This document shows, one piece after another, positions 33,251 to 41,310 of a DNA stretch of 64,000 nucleotides. The DNA comes from a virus. The notes beneath the pieces are model-generated. The model was not told where the DNA came from and did not search any database. It saw nothing but the letters and a program-made list of their open reading frames with translations. The number at the start of each line of letters is the position of its first letter. The first letter of the stretch is position 1. The position numbers were made by a program, and so were the translations under genes. The stretch lies in the IMG/VR virus record IMGVR_UViG_3300013132_000033, positions 35,041-99,040 of that record; one strand, given 5' to 3'.

Positions 33251-33793
33251 TTAAACTACTTCAAATGCGTCTGCAGTTGCTTTTACCAGATTTATAACTT
33301 CTGGTTTAGCATTGGCAGCTTTGCGCTGATCAGTTTCTGTAATTACAGAAACAGTTGCACGACCGGCAACAAGTTGAGTGTGACGATAGATGGGTTTACT
33401 ACCAAACGTTTGTACTTCACCTGTTGCAGGATTGATTTTTGGTTGCTGATTAGGAGCCGCCGGGTTTTGTGTAGTGTTCTCGATAACTTCGATGTTTACT
33501 TCTTGACCCAGTTCAGCAACCAGTTTGTCCGGCGTAGGCCATTGATCAAAAGGAAGTTGAGAATAATCCGCATTGATTGTACCAAAAAGTGTTTGTGCTA
33601 TATCCGCATTGAAGGATAAGAGCGCCATAACGATGCCAGAACCACCAGGATTACCCTGAGCGATTGCCACAAGACGATTTCCGCCTCCAGCGTTAGCATC
33701 AATCACGTCTTTCTGTGCAAATTGTACAGTGACTTGATTTTTTTTGGAATTTGAATTTTGTTTGATTGAACGGATTCTTACTTGACTAGCCAT
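33251..33793 (-). CDS. Hypothetical protein (180 aa), probably highly expressed
   Basis: Basic N-terminus (SQVRIRSIKQNSNSKKNQ) then a compact domain with Gly-rich loop GNPGGSG and acidic middle. G+C-richer codons than neighbours. No signal or membrane segment. Its genomic setting, directly upstream of the tRNAs, suggests an abundant early protein, perhaps nucleic-acid binding (inference). Confidence 0.6.
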   Translation of the reverse strand: MASQVRIRSIKQNSNSKKNQVTVQFAQKDVIDANAGGGNRLVAIAQGNPGGSGIVMALLSFNADIAQTLFGTINADYSQLPFDQWPTPDKLVAELGQEVNIEVIENTTQNPAAPNQQPKINPATGEVQTFGSKPIYRHTQLVAGRATVSVITETDQRKAANAKPEVINLVKATADAFEVV

Positions 33794-33834
33794 AAAATTG
33801 AAATTGAAAAATGAAATGAAAAAATGAAAAGAAA

Positions 33835-34230
33835 TTAACGCAAGTTTAATTTTACAATTAAATTTGCGTATTTTTTATAAGCAGGCTCTAAAACTTCTTT
33901 ATTACCGTCAAATGCAATTACTCGCATTTTAACAGGATAATGTTTAGTTTTAGAAAACTTTTTATTTAATAAGTTACTATATTGACTAATAATATTAGTC
34001 ATTTCTTGTTCGTATTGTTTACGAACATCTTCTACAAGAGAGTCATTGTTGAGATTCTCTCTTACAACTTTGTTTTTAGCTTCTAGCGCTTCAAATTCAA
34101 TTTTACGTTCATTAAATTCTTGATAAAACACTGCTTCACAAAGTTTACCGGATACGATTTTACCTATCATAGTATTTTTACTTCTAGGTAAATAAAATTT
34201 ATCTTGAGATTTGTCGTAATATATAATCAT
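33835..34230 (-). CDS. Hypothetical protein (131 aa)
   Basis: Starts with a beta hairpin (MIIYYDKSQDKFYLPRS) followed by a long coiled-coil-like helix (FNERKIEFEALEAKNKVVRE...) and a basic C-terminus. No known motif. Follows a pair of tRNA-like elements. Confidence 0.55.
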   Translation of the reverse strand: MIIYYDKSQDKFYLPRSKNTMIGKIVSGKLCEAVFYQEFNERKIEFEALEAKNKVVRENLNNDSLVEDVRKQYEQEMTNIISQYSNLLNKKFSKTKHYPVKMRVIAFDGNKEVLEPAYKKYANLIVKLNLR

Positions 34231-34245
34231 AATGTTGAGTTTTAG

Positions 34246-34313
34246 TAGGACGTTCAGGACTCGAACCTGAATAAGACCTTTTTCGGTTATGTTACCAATT
34301 ACATCAACGTCCT
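34246..34313 (-). ncRNA. tRNA-like gene with collapsed anticodon arm
   Basis: 68 nt. Acceptor AGGACGT/ACGTCCT, D arm ATGT-AATTGGTA-ACAT and T arm TCAGG-TTCGAGT-CCTGA are textbook. The anticodon arm is only ACC-GAAAAA-GGT, three base pairs and no anticodon. The rest is too perfect for random decay. Confidence 0.65.
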
Positions 34314-34316
34314 GTA

Positions 34317-34364
34317 AGAGGCTTCAGGAATTTAACCTGATAATTAAGTACCCATGACACCTCT
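34317..34364 (-). ncRNA. Minimal acceptor/T-arm RNA
   Basis: 48 nt: AGAGGT/GCCTCT stem, T arm TCAGG-TTAAATT-CCTGA and a short stretch with GGGTA between them. No anticodon arm. It is three bases from the previous element. Confidence 0.45.
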
Positions 34365-34409
34365 GTTTAATGCTCGGATATAGCCTAGAATTCACCGAGT
34401 CATTGTATT

Positions 34410-34634
34410 TTAATTGTGCAGTATTCTATATACTGCACTAGCATATTCTTTAATATTTTCGTCAGCCGTACCATCATCAATTTTAGAAATTATTTCATGA
34501 TTAATAAGCCTTCTAGAAGGATCTCTATCATTACTATTTTCGTAATTATTTACCAATTCTTTGTTAGAAATTGGTGGAATATTAATTGATTCTGGTACTC
34601 CTTTTGCCCTAAGAGCATTGTGATATTTTGCCAT
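34410..34634 (-). CDS. Hypothetical protein (74 aa)
   Basis: Soluble, charged and helical; ends ASAVYRILHN. Its ATG overlaps the stop of the preceding gene by one base, so it is coupled to a secreted protein gene. Unrecognised. Confidence 0.5.
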   Translation of the reverse strand: MAKYHNALRAKGVPESINIPPISNKELVNNYENSNDRDPSRRLINHEIISKIDDGTADENIKEYASAVYRILHN

Positions 34635-35068
34635 TACTGTTTCAATTTAAAGTAAACGCGTTTGTTTACTTCCCCTACGTAAGGGTGTTCTACTACTACG
34701 TATACTTCTGAAGGTGCTCCGGTGCTAGCGTAGAGCTGCCAATACGCTCCTTGAGTGTATACTTCATGGATCGCATTAGCTAGTTCAAAGCTGTAATCTT
34801 TCCCGTCTAACATCACTGGCGTAATTAGTATGCCAGTATTGTAGTTAAGGATTTGTTCTTCAAAATTTCCGTAACTATCAGAATGATATTTGAGAACTCT
34901 TTTGTTTAAGTCAAACTGAAAAATTACGTTGTCGTAATTTGCAGTCAAAACTTGAAGTCGGTTATCAACACTGTTGACAACATCTGTCTGGATATTAAAT
35001 CCAGATTGAGCGTTTACAGTTATTACTGCAAACATTAAAATACAAAATGCTGCTATGATTTTACGCAT
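34634..35068 (-). CDS. Secreted hypothetical protein (144 aa)
   Basis: Signal peptide MRKIIAAFCILMFAVITVNAQ with likely cleavage after VNA. The mature 120 residues are beta-rich (VIFQFDLNKRVLKYHSDSYG, VYVVVEHPYV). Probably periplasmic or exported. G+C-richer third positions. Possible superinfection-exclusion or envelope-remodelling factor (inference). Confidence 0.6.
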   Translation of the reverse strand: MRKIIAAFCILMFAVITVNAQSGFNIQTDVVNSVDNRLQVLTANYDNVIFQFDLNKRVLKYHSDSYGNFEEQILNYNTGILITPVMLDGKDYSFELANAIHEVYTQGAYWQLYASTGAPSEVYVVVEHPYVGEVNKRVYFKLKQ

Positions 35069-35406
35069 GTATTTACTGGTTTTGTATCCTCTTCGAGGAT
35101 GGTTAAAATTAACAAATCAGTTTTCTTTGGCTTTTCTGGTGGTGGTGGGTATAAATTACAAATACACAATTTATATCCACATTTTCTACATACTTCTGGA
35201 TTGAAGTGAGTATAAACAAGATTTGTTGTTAATGCTTTGTTCATACCTTTCAATGCTATAGCAATCGTTCCTAAGTATATGATAAGCGAAAATGTTTTAA
35301 AAACATTAACGTATACATCAGGTATACCAAGTATACTAGGTTTAAATATTATCAACATTAATGTAATAATATTTAAAAGTACATTTACTATAAGTAATTT
35401 TTTCAT
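35053..35406 (-). CDS. Membrane protein with CxxC knuckle (117 aa)
   Basis: Two N-terminal hydrophobic helices (LLIVNVLLNIITLMLIIF and TFSLIIYLGTIAIALKGM), then a cytoplasmic CRKCGYKLCIC cysteine cluster and a Pro-rich stretch. Looks like a small membrane-anchored zinc-ribbon protein. Overlaps the secreted gene by 16 bp. Confidence 0.55.
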   Translation of the reverse strand: MKKLLIVNVLLNIITLMLIIFKPSILGIPDVYVNVFKTFSLIIYLGTIAIALKGMNKALTTNLVYTHFNPEVCRKCGYKLCICNLYPPPPEKPKKTDLLILTILEEDTKPVNTCVKS

Positions 35407-35422
35407 GAGTTGATTAATTTAG

Positions 35423-35507
35423 AGGGCCCTGGGAGATTCGAACTCCCATTTCTCAAATAAGTTTGAGGTTCTACCTTGTCTTCATTGAGACTTTAAACTA
35501 AGGGCCC
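35423..35507 (-). tRNA. tRNA-like gene with D-loop insertion and short anticodon loop
   Basis: 85 nt. Acceptor GGGCCCT/AGGGCCC and T arm GGGAG-TTCGAAT-CTCCC are perfect. The D arm is GTTT...AGGTA-GAAC with a 16-nt hairpin-forming insertion (GTCT/AGAC). The anticodon stem TCAAA/TTTGA leaves only a 4-nt loop (CTTA), so no triplet can be presented. Confidence 0.6.
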
Positions 35508-35514
35508 TTTCTTT

Positions 35515-35784
35515 TTATATTGGTAATTTACCAACATATCTACTTTGAACTTTCAATACCTTTTTTGCTAATTCTAGCGTTGGTATTGGTCCAATATACT
35601 TGTAAAACTTATTCGGTTTTGCAATGATTTTTAAATTAACTAAAATCATTGCGGCTGTAGTTGACACTTGATACGTGTTTTTAAAATGATTCATACTGGA
35701 TACATTTAAATTATCCAGATTAATGTATAAATCATTTAACATGTTCAAGTATTTTTTTACGGTATGATCATGATTTTTTTTCAC
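35515..35784 (-). CDS. Hypothetical protein (89 aa)
   Basis: Basic helical protein; no motif. Overlaps the upstream gene by 17 bp and ends eight bases before a tRNA-like gene. Confidence 0.5.
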   Translation of the reverse strand: MKKNHDHTVKKYLNMLNDLYINLDNLNVSSMNHFKNTYQVSTTAAMILVNLKIIAKPNKFYKYIGPIPTLELAKKVLKVQSRYVGKLPI

Positions 35785-36004
35785 AAATGAATTTTCTTTC
35801 TATGAAATTAAAATCAAGCCATAGTGTCCATCTTCCGTCATCATTTGTCAGCTTTATAGCTAAATCATGATGATTAGGAAACTTTTTTCGAAGCATACGC
35901 CTTGTTTTGACGTATGCTTCTTCTTTCGTTTTGTAATCCACTGTGTTTGATAACACAGGATCGGGATCAATAATCCATTTCTGGAATTCTTTTACCTGGA
36001 CCAT
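35768..36004 (-). CDS. Hypothetical protein (78 aa)
   Basis: Alpha/beta fold likely (EEAYVKTRRMLRKKF, then DDGRWTLWLDFNF). Charged, soluble, no motif. Five bases after the preceding stop. Confidence 0.5.
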   Translation of the reverse strand: MVQVKEFQKWIIDPDPVLSNTVDYKTKEEAYVKTRRMLRKKFPNHHDLAIKLTNDDGRWTLWLDFNFIERKFICEKKS

Positions 36005-36009
36005 ATTCT

Positions 36010-36405
36010 TTATTTTTCAATAAAAGAATAGGTACAGTCTGATGGCCGGCTGCCTATACCCTCGATCAGAGCATACGCATGCTCTTTTTGCCAATATTCA
36101 AATCTCTTTTGGAGATTGAATTTTGGCGGCATTGGAACGGGCTTTTCTTCCAATATTGCTTTTGCTTTGGCTGCCGTGTATTCTGACATCAATCTTTTGT
36201 CAGCAGGCGTAGGCGTAAGCAACCAATCTCTTTGAAGATCGACACTTACTTTTGCCAAATAATGAGCAGTATTGGGAACACGAACTTTGACAACAATATC
36301 ATTGTTATCTTCATCCTTTTGGATAGCCTCGACTATCCTCACGCCTCTTCCCGGCATCTCAATTTTGAGAATCCGTTCGGTCAGCGAATTGAAATTGATT
36401 TTCAT
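36010..36405 (-). CDS. Hypothetical protein (131 aa)
   Basis: Starts with an ATGA overlap at the end of thyX, so it is coupled to it. Beta-rich N-terminus (GRGVRIVEAIQKDEDNNDIVVKVRV) and a helical middle with a Pro run (EEKPVPMPPK). Unrecognised. Confidence 0.55.
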   Translation of the reverse strand: MKINFNSLTERILKIEMPGRGVRIVEAIQKDEDNNDIVVKVRVPNTAHYLAKVSVDLQRDWLLTPTPADKRLMSEYTAAKAKAILEEKPVPMPPKFNLQKRFEYWQKEHAYALIEGIGSRPSDCTYSFIEK

Positions 36406-37061
36406 ATCTTTAATAGATGTGAACTATGATATTCAGCATCCCATTTGTTTCTTTCTTCTATAGCCGCAATAGCAGCACTTATTGAAGTATCTTTACTAAC
36501 TAAATCCCACATTTTTTGTGCAATTGTTTGAATTTCTAATTGCGCATGTGGACTATTTCGTAAAAACATAAAATGAGCTAAACTACGCAAATTAAATGTA
36601 ACATCAGATTGTATTTCTGAATTGTATAATTTAAAATATCTAGCAGATTCTTTAGCTCTTTGTCTACCATAAATTGGCTCTAATACTTTAATAGCATAAT
36701 GATATAAATCGTTCATATATGCAGTAGCACTTTCAAGTTGTTGTTGCAACTCTTCAGGCCAATCATTAGGTATATAATATTTATCTTCTTTCAGCTCTTT
36801 ATACCTTGCTGATTCAGTGTTAATAGATACTGCAATTCTATGTTTTAAGAATTGAATATGACTGGCAATATCCATATTAATAATAAAATCAATTGTAACT
36901 TTTTCGAAAGGTGTTTCATGTCTTTCAAGCCACAATCTTCTTACAAAAGCGGGTATACGCTCTTGTTTTTGCGGTGTAATTTGAGAATTTGTACTAGCCC
37001 AAGCAGCTTGTGCAATTCTTCTATCATTACCGCTTACTCCTAAGAGTTCAACTGTAATCAT
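36402..37061 (-). CDS. thyX: Flavin-dependent thymidylate synthase
   Basis: 219 aa. LERHETPFEKVTIDF near the N-terminus and the ThyX signature in the form KHRIAVSINTESARY (RHRxxSxNxxSxRY with the first Arg as Lys). Converts dUMP to dTMP with FAD and methylene-tetrahydrofolate, which supports AT-rich DNA synthesis together with class II RNR. First gene of a six-gene overlapping run. Confidence 0.92.
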   Translation of the reverse strand: MITVELLGVSGNDRRIAQAAWASTNSQITPQKQERIPAFVRRLWLERHETPFEKVTIDFIINMDIASHIQFLKHRIAVSINTESARYKELKEDKYYIPNDWPEELQQQLESATAYMNDLYHYAIKVLEPIYGRQRAKESARYFKLYNSEIQSDVTFNLRSLAHFMFLRNSPHAQLEIQTIAQKMWDLVSKDTSISAAIAAIEERNKWDAEYHSSHLLKI

Positions 37062-37077
37062 AATTAAGGATTAAACC

Positions 37078-37110
37078 GAAAATACAAGCCCGATATAATA
37101 TCGAGCTTGT
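37078..37110 (-). terminator. Probable terminator upstream of thyX
   Basis: ACAAGCTCGATA/TATCGGGCTTGT hairpin with a single mismatch and a short T-rich tail on the minus strand. It separates the thyX run from upstream genes. Confidence 0.6.
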
Positions 37111-37130
37111 AAATGAAATCGGTTGTGAAA

Positions 37131-37199
37131 AGATATAGCACCCTAACATTTTATTAGGGTCTAGCTGAGAACTTCCTACAGTTTACTAGCAACATATCT
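37131..37199 (-). ncRNA. Possible tRNA-like cloverleaf
   Basis: 69 nt. AGATAT/ATATCT terminal pairing with inner hairpins CCCTAA/TTAGGG (7-nt loop) and CTG/CAG inside a CTAG/CTAG stem. No canonical T loop. Fills most of the 187-bp gap upstream of thyX. Confidence 0.3.
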
Positions 37200-37248
37200 C
37201 ATACATTTGCATCTGTATCTTATATTACTATAAGATTTCAATCAGGAT

Positions 37249-37449
37249 TTAGTTTGTTTTCATTAGCATTGCTATATATAATATAAATACAGCAAGTGCT
37301 AATGATATGGTTTTCAATAATGACCATACGAAATGAGGTTCGTATACGTCATTTTTAAAAGGGTTTTGCAACCATTTATCTTTGTGTTTATCTGTTTGAT
37401 TAGCAGAAAGCACAAAGATAAGAAATAAAACTAAACTAAGTATTATCAT
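37249..37449 (-). CDS. Two-helix membrane protein (66 aa)
   Basis: N-terminal helix IILSLVLFLIFVLSA and C-terminal helix ISLALAVFILYIAML separated by a charged 30-residue loop. Overlaps the preceding gene by 14 bp. Function unknown. Confidence 0.55.
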   Translation of the reverse strand: MIILSLVLFLIFVLSANQTDKHKDKWLQNPFKNDVYEPHFVWSLLKTISLALAVFILYIAMLMKTN

Positions 37450-37741
37450 TATTATTTTTATTTAAATTTATTACTCTTTTAATAAGAGCTTTATGTTTAA
37501 ACTCATATTGTTTATCGGTAGGTTTTAATTTTTTCATACCTTTATAATAATGATATACTTGTTTTAATGTAATAAATACTCCTTCAGGAAGAATATTTTT
37601 ACAAGTATCATCCAATATTATATATGTATTGTATTCAGGATACATTGATACTAATCTTGGCGTAAAACTTAGGTTACCATCATGTTTTTGAATAAGCTTT
37701 AAACACCAATCGGCAAAATCTTGTACATCTTGATGAGTCAT
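37436..37741 (-). CDS. Hypothetical protein (101 aa)
   Basis: Soluble, basic C-terminus (KHKALIKRVINLNKNNNDNT). No motif. Coupled to the downstream membrane protein. Confidence 0.5.
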   Translation of the reverse strand: MTHQDVQDFADWCLKLIQKHDGNLSFTPRLVSMYPEYNTYIILDDTCKNILPEGVFITLKQVYHYYKGMKKLKPTDKQYEFKHKALIKRVINLNKNNNDNT

Positions 37742-37769
37742 AATTCTTTTTCTTTTTCCATGGTTTAAT

Positions 37770-38081
37770 TTATTTATAGCAATTCATTATCATACTAACA
37801 ATTAATAAAATAAAACCTGCAAGCATTTGAAAAAATAAATACACCGTAAAAACAAATACGCTAAATTTTGTAATAAACCACATGTTATGAGGTCTATCAA
37901 ATAATGCAATATAATTAATAACATTATTATTTACATCACGACCAGATTTTAATGTTAATTTTGATTCTTTACGATACCAAAACCAATTTAGAAAAATGAT
38001 TAAATATGTAAATGCAACAGTTCTACAATAAATAATTTCTGCTATTAAAGCATATTTACAAATAATTTCTAAATGTTCCAT
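37770..38081 (-). CDS. Membrane protein (103 aa)
   Basis: Start set at the Met of MEHLEIICKY. Hydrophobic segments at residues ~12-32 (TVAFTYLIIFLNWFW region) and ~72-100 (FVFTVYLFFQMLAGFILLIVSMI), with a charged middle loop. Two or three membrane passes. Unrecognised. Confidence 0.55.
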   Translation of the reverse strand: MEHLEIICKYALIAEIIYCRTVAFTYLIIFLNWFWYRKESKLTLKSGRDVNNNVINYIALFDRPHNMWFITKFSVFVFTVYLFFQMLAGFILLIVSMIMNCYK

Positions 38082-38083
38082 AA

Positions 38084-38938
38084 TTAAAAAATATATCTTA
38101 CATAATTCCAAGGAATAATATCCTTATGAATTTGTAAGAATTGGTGAATGTAATTTGTTTTTAAAATATGATGATATCTTAAATTAATACCACCATATTG
38201 AGATTGTTTAGTTTCCTGAATATCAGGATTCCATATCAAGTTTTCACCTGATAAATTATTATTTATGTTATAAAGATGTTTATCAGCATTATGAGTTAAA
38301 AATATAACTTCAGCTTTTACTATATCTTTATGTTTAACATTTTCATCAACAAGTTGGAATAATTGCTCATAATATTTTAGCCAATTATCTGTTACAATAA
38401 CAGGACTAAAATTAATATGCACATCATATCCTGCATCTATAAATTTATCAATAGCTTTTATTCTATCAATAATTTTAGATGTGTTAGGTTCTAATTCATC
38501 TGCAAATATTTGAGGCATTAAACTAAATCTTACTCTAATTTTTTGTTTAGAGTTATAATTTAAGAATGCTTCATTTACATATTTAGTAGCAAAAGAACCA
38601 AATGCTACAGGATGATCTACAAAGAATTCAAATATTCTTTGCCAATCATGATACTTTGCATGTAACGCAAAGTCTTCATTACAAGATATATCATATGTGA
38701 TATACTTGTCATGAGTTTGATTTGGTTTATCAACATGAGTAAAATACGCATGTTGATTAATAGCTGTTAATATATCACCTATATTAGTAGCTATTGTTAA
38801 TCCTTCTGGTAGATGACGTTTCATATAACAGTATGTACAGTTATATAAACAACCATATCCAAAAGATGGACTTATAAAATCAGTGCTTCTACCGCTTTCA
38901 CGTATTAGCATTGATTTTCTTTTTATGTGTTCTATCAT
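38084..38938 (-). CDS. Radical SAM protein, spore-photoproduct-lyase-like
   Basis: 284 aa from the Met of MIEHIKRKSML. SPSFGYGCLYNCTYCYMKRH supplies CxxxCxxC for the 4Fe-4S cluster. The following ~200 residues have the TIM-barrel landmarks typical of SPL/DNA-repair photolyase-like proteins, including SFATKYVNEAFLNY, IRVRFSLMPQ, DVHINFSPVIV and VEVIFLTHN-like strands. SPL reverses a UV-induced thymine dimer. A phage copy might repair DNA or modify another substrate. Two bases from the next gene, and a terminator precedes it. Confidence 0.75.
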   Translation of the reverse strand: MIEHIKRKSMLIRESGRSTDFISPSFGYGCLYNCTYCYMKRHLPEGLTIATNIGDILTAINQHAYFTHVDKPNQTHDKYITYDISCNEDFALHAKYHDWQRIFEFFVDHPVAFGSFATKYVNEAFLNYNSKQKIRVRFSLMPQIFADELEPNTSKIIDRIKAIDKFIDAGYDVHINFSPVIVTDNWLKYYEQLFQLVDENVKHKDIVKAEVIFLTHNADKHLYNINNNLSGENLIWNPDIQETKQSQYGGINLRYHHILKTNYIHQFLQIHKDIIPWNYVRYIF

Positions 38939-38948
38939 GATTAAAATG

Positions 38949-38988
38949 AAAAAAGCTTGCAAGATTACCAAAGTAAGAGCTTGCAAGC
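38949..38988 (-). terminator. Intrinsic terminator
   Basis: GCTTGCAAG/CTTGCAAGC stem with a 15-nt loop and T6 on the minus strand, between the small lipoprotein gene and the radical SAM gene. Confidence 0.85.
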
Positions 38989-39007
38989 CAGCCGGGATGT
39001 TATTGTT

Positions 39008-39157
39008 TTAAAAACGACCTCTACATTTTGAAACATTTACAGGTTTCGGTTTGTTGTCGTTTTGACCTGGACATCCTTGTTTAGAAGATGAACAGGAGCT
39101 CATAGCAATTGTAATTGCTACAAGCATTGTGATGAAAAAATAAAATGCTTTTTTCAT
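39008..39157 (-). CDS. Small lipoprotein (49 aa)
   Basis: MKKAFYFFITMLVAITIAMSSC is a lipoprotein signal peptide ending at lipobox Cys22 (written here in parts: hydrophobic core FFITMLVAITIA, then MSSC). The mature part is 28 residues, rich in Lys, Pro and two more cysteines. Too short for an enzyme; possibly a surface-exclusion peptide. Function unknown. Confidence 0.6.
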   Translation of the reverse strand: MKKAFYFFITMLVAITIAMSSCSSSKQGCPGQNDNKPKPVNVSKCRGRF

Positions 39158-39176
39158 TTTGAATTGTTTTATTTAT

Positions 39177-39476
39177 TTATGGAACAACGTTTACCCATAA
39201 GGCAAACTTTTCAATTGAATCAAAGTTTTGTGGAATAATTTATTTATCTTCTGATACAAAACTGTTTTTTCTGAAATCTTCTCCACTTAGTTTTGGAACA
39301 TGTAAATAATTACATTGCGCTACTATTGGATAAGAGTTCAGGTAAAATGTTACTTGAAGACATAACCATGGGTCATCAGTATTTTTTAAATTCTTTACTG
39401 ATAACTACACCATATGTATATTTTCTTTAATCCAAAACCTAATACGATTTGGATTTTTATTGTCAAGTGAATGCAT
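39177..39476 (-). pseudogene. Stop-interrupted reading frame
   Basis: One frame reads MHSLDNKNPNRIRFWI..., TAG at 39405-39407, then 54 protein-like codons (including DDPWLCLQVTFYLNSYP), TAA at 39240-39242, then 20 more (QNFDSIEKFALWVN) and a final TAA. Just after the TAG is a 7-bp hairpin ATCAGTA/TACTGAT. Most simply a decaying gene with two nonsense changes; read-through of the TAG cannot be excluded. Confidence 0.5.
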
Positions 39477-39595
39477 GGTTAAATATTTTTTTTGTTTAAA
39501 AATAAGACGTTTACCCGCGACGTCTCAGGACAATCTTACCCATTCTTATAGAATGTCATGTCGGCTACAGTTACAAGATTAGCCCTATTATTTAA

Positions 39596-39877
39596 CTAAA
39601 TCATTTCATCATCGAAACGATCATCATCTTCATCAGAATGATGACTTTCATGAAATTCATTAGCCATGTCACCATAAAGTTTTATTTCAACTTTATGTTT
39701 TTTTTGTGCAACTCTTTGATTATTATTTCTAATAATCATTTTAAGAGTATTTCTAAGGTGGTTAATATCCATATCATCTACAGATATTAACTCACCGTTT
39801 CGCATTTTCCAAAATACTTGATCAGACATATTTCTTTTAAAAAAATCTTTCAGCTTTTTTTTAACAATTTTTTCCAT
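39596..39877 (-). CDS. Small protein with basic start and acidic tail (93 aa)
   Basis: MEKIVKKKLKDFFKRN start, middle helix, and tail HHSDEDDDRFDDEM. Charge separation resembles DNA mimics or histone-binding-type small phage proteins, but no family is recognised. Confidence 0.5.
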   Translation of the reverse strand: MEKIVKKKLKDFFKRNMSDQVFWKMRNGELISVDDMDINHLRNTLKMIIRNNNQRVAQKKHKVEIKLYGDMANEFHESHHSDEDDDRFDDEMI

Positions 39878-40382
39878 GGTTTAGAAATTTATTTGATTAA
39901 CAATTATGACTACTATTTTACGCATAGTTGCGACAAGATATTGGTTATTTTCTTGTGAATCTTAAACTTACGAGTAAAGTTTCATTTTATAAACCATACC
40001 AAGATTAAAATAGGATGTCTATTTTATCTAGGTTATCAACTTGTGATATAAAGGTTGCATTCTCGTTTTAAAAAGATTTATTTAAATCTTATGTGATGGA
40101 ATCGTGTCCCCATCTACTCAGTATTTTATGACTTACCATAAGATTTATACAGATTACGGCTGTATCACGGCATGATTTTTAAGTCCGCACTATAGTCTTT
40201 ACCTTCATTCTTGGTCAAAATAGACCGTAAATTACCAGTTAAGATTAGCCCCACATGCTTGTAGGAATTGCTATTGATGAATGTTTTTACTCCTCCCCAG
40301 TTCCAACGCGTTTGGTGTTCCTTACTGGATGACTCTGCAGTTTGTCTGAGGAGGAGCTTTCTTTTCGATTTCTTTATATCCT
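39878..40382 (-). other. 505-bp non-coding stretch with tRNA-like foldable elements
   Basis: No credible ORF on either strand. Two closed structures stand out on the minus strand: 40290-40356 (CTCCTCC/GGAGGAG stem with CAG-ACAAA-CTG and CCAA-ACGCG-TTGG arms) and 40084-40146 (10-bp AAATCTTATG/CATAAGATTT stem). Smaller hairpins occur at 40006-40027 and around 39920. Likely structured RNAs related to the cloverleaf family at 30-33 kb. Confidence 0.4.
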
Positions 40383-40409
40383 AACCCGAACATTAAATAT
40401 GCTCGGGTA
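40383..40409 (-). terminator. Hairpin after the 98-aa lipoprotein gene
   Basis: ACCCGA/TCGGGT stem with a 14-nt loop just after the stop. There is no strong T-run, so termination is only probable. Confidence 0.45.
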
Positions 40410-40414
40410 TCACA

Positions 40415-40711
40415 TTACTTCATACCATCATCGATCACTTTTGTTATCACCCAACGGCAATTTGCATTGCCGTTTACCATGTTATTCCCATCCCATTTGT
40501 TTATAACAAAGGTTGAGAATACTGTGTCACCAACTTCGTGACCATCGAGGCCACTGTATTTTATTTTGGTGATTCCCTTATTAAGAGAATCAACTCCTAC
40601 CATTTTATAGGTAGAGTTGTGTGCTGACATTCCCTCTTCGCAAGAAGTAGATACCATTGTCAGCATTACAAGCAGAATGGCAACAATGAGTTGCCCGTAC
40701 GTTTTTTTCAT
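40415..40711 (-). CDS. Lipoprotein (98 aa)
   Basis: Signal peptide with hydrophobic core LIVAILLVMLTMV and lipobox STSC at Cys24, followed by Glu-Glu-Gly; acidic residues right after the lipid Cys are the Bacteroidetes surface-export signal. Mature domain of 75 residues with beta-strand pattern (KIKYSGLDGHEVGDTVFSTF, cut here). G+C-richer codons. Possibly displayed on the infected cell. Confidence 0.65.
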   Translation of the reverse strand: MKKTYGQLIVAILLVMLTMVSTSCEEGMSAHNSTYKMVGVDSLNKGITKIKYSGLDGHEVGDTVFSTFVINKWDGNNMVNGNANCRWVITKVIDDGMK

Positions 40712-40781
40712 GTTGTTGTGAGTTTAGAGATGAATAATTTTTTGCCTTAACATTATATAATGTCAAGGCTTTTATTATTAC

Positions 40782-40828
40782 GTAAAAAATAGATTGGGTA
40801 GATACGTTTAAGTATGTTTACCCAATCT
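40782..40828 (-). terminator. Intrinsic terminator
   Basis: Perfect 10-bp AGATTGGGTA/TACCCAATCT stem followed by T6 on the minus strand, right after the 34-aa membrane peptide gene. A second inverted repeat (GCCTT...AAGGC) lies 12 bases beyond. Confidence 0.85.
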
Positions 40829-40831
40829 ACT

Positions 40832-40936
40832 TTATAATCCTGTATCCCAGCTAAATACCATTGCCAGGAGTGACAACAAAAGCAACAGACTAAGAGCCAT
40901 TTTGGCTAACATCTGTAAAAATTTATTTTCTTTCAT
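40832..40936 (-). CDS. 34-aa membrane peptide
   Basis: MKENKFLQML start and one hydrophobic helix (ALSLLLLLSLLAMVFSW). Ends three bases before a terminator. Possibly a toxin-like or envelope peptide; unknown. Confidence 0.5.
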   Translation of the reverse strand: MKENKFLQMLAKMALSLLLLLSLLAMVFSWDTGL

Positions 40937-40967
40937 GATTTTGTTTTTAAAGAATGTACATTATTCA

Positions 40968-41282
40968 CTACAACGCCACATAGCCCCTGTTAAGGAGCGT
41001 TTGCTTGGCGTCATCGCCAGAGTCCGTCAACTTCAACCGGGTTTCCCCGCCTGCATTTACCGTTTCAACAACCGACCAGTTACGGTCGATGTTCTTGCCA
41101 ATCTCGGCGCGCTCAGACGCCTTGATTGACAAATACACGTTCTCCGCCTCTTCCGGGTTGGAAGAGTTAAGAAACGTGCAGAAGAGATAGCCCGCCGCAT
41201 TTTTGCGGATTGGGCTCACGAGGTCGTAACCCTTCGTGGACATGTAGTCCTTGATGGGTGTCTTAACAAAACTATTTTCCAT
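40968..41282 (-). CDS. Hypothetical protein (104 aa), G+C-rich
   Basis: Soluble basic/acidic mixed protein (KTPIKDYMSTKGYDLVSPI...NRGYVAL). The codon third positions are much richer in G and C than surrounding genes. That can mean strong expression or recent acquisition. No motif. It has its own terminator upstream at 41311. Confidence 0.6.
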   Translation of the reverse strand: MENSFVKTPIKDYMSTKGYDLVSPIRKNAAGYLFCTFLNSSNPEEAENVYLSIKASERAEIGKNIDRNWSVVETVNAGGETRLKLTDSGDDAKQTLLNRGYVAL

Positions 41283-41310
41283 TGAACAAAAGTTTATTGT
41301 TTTTTGAATG

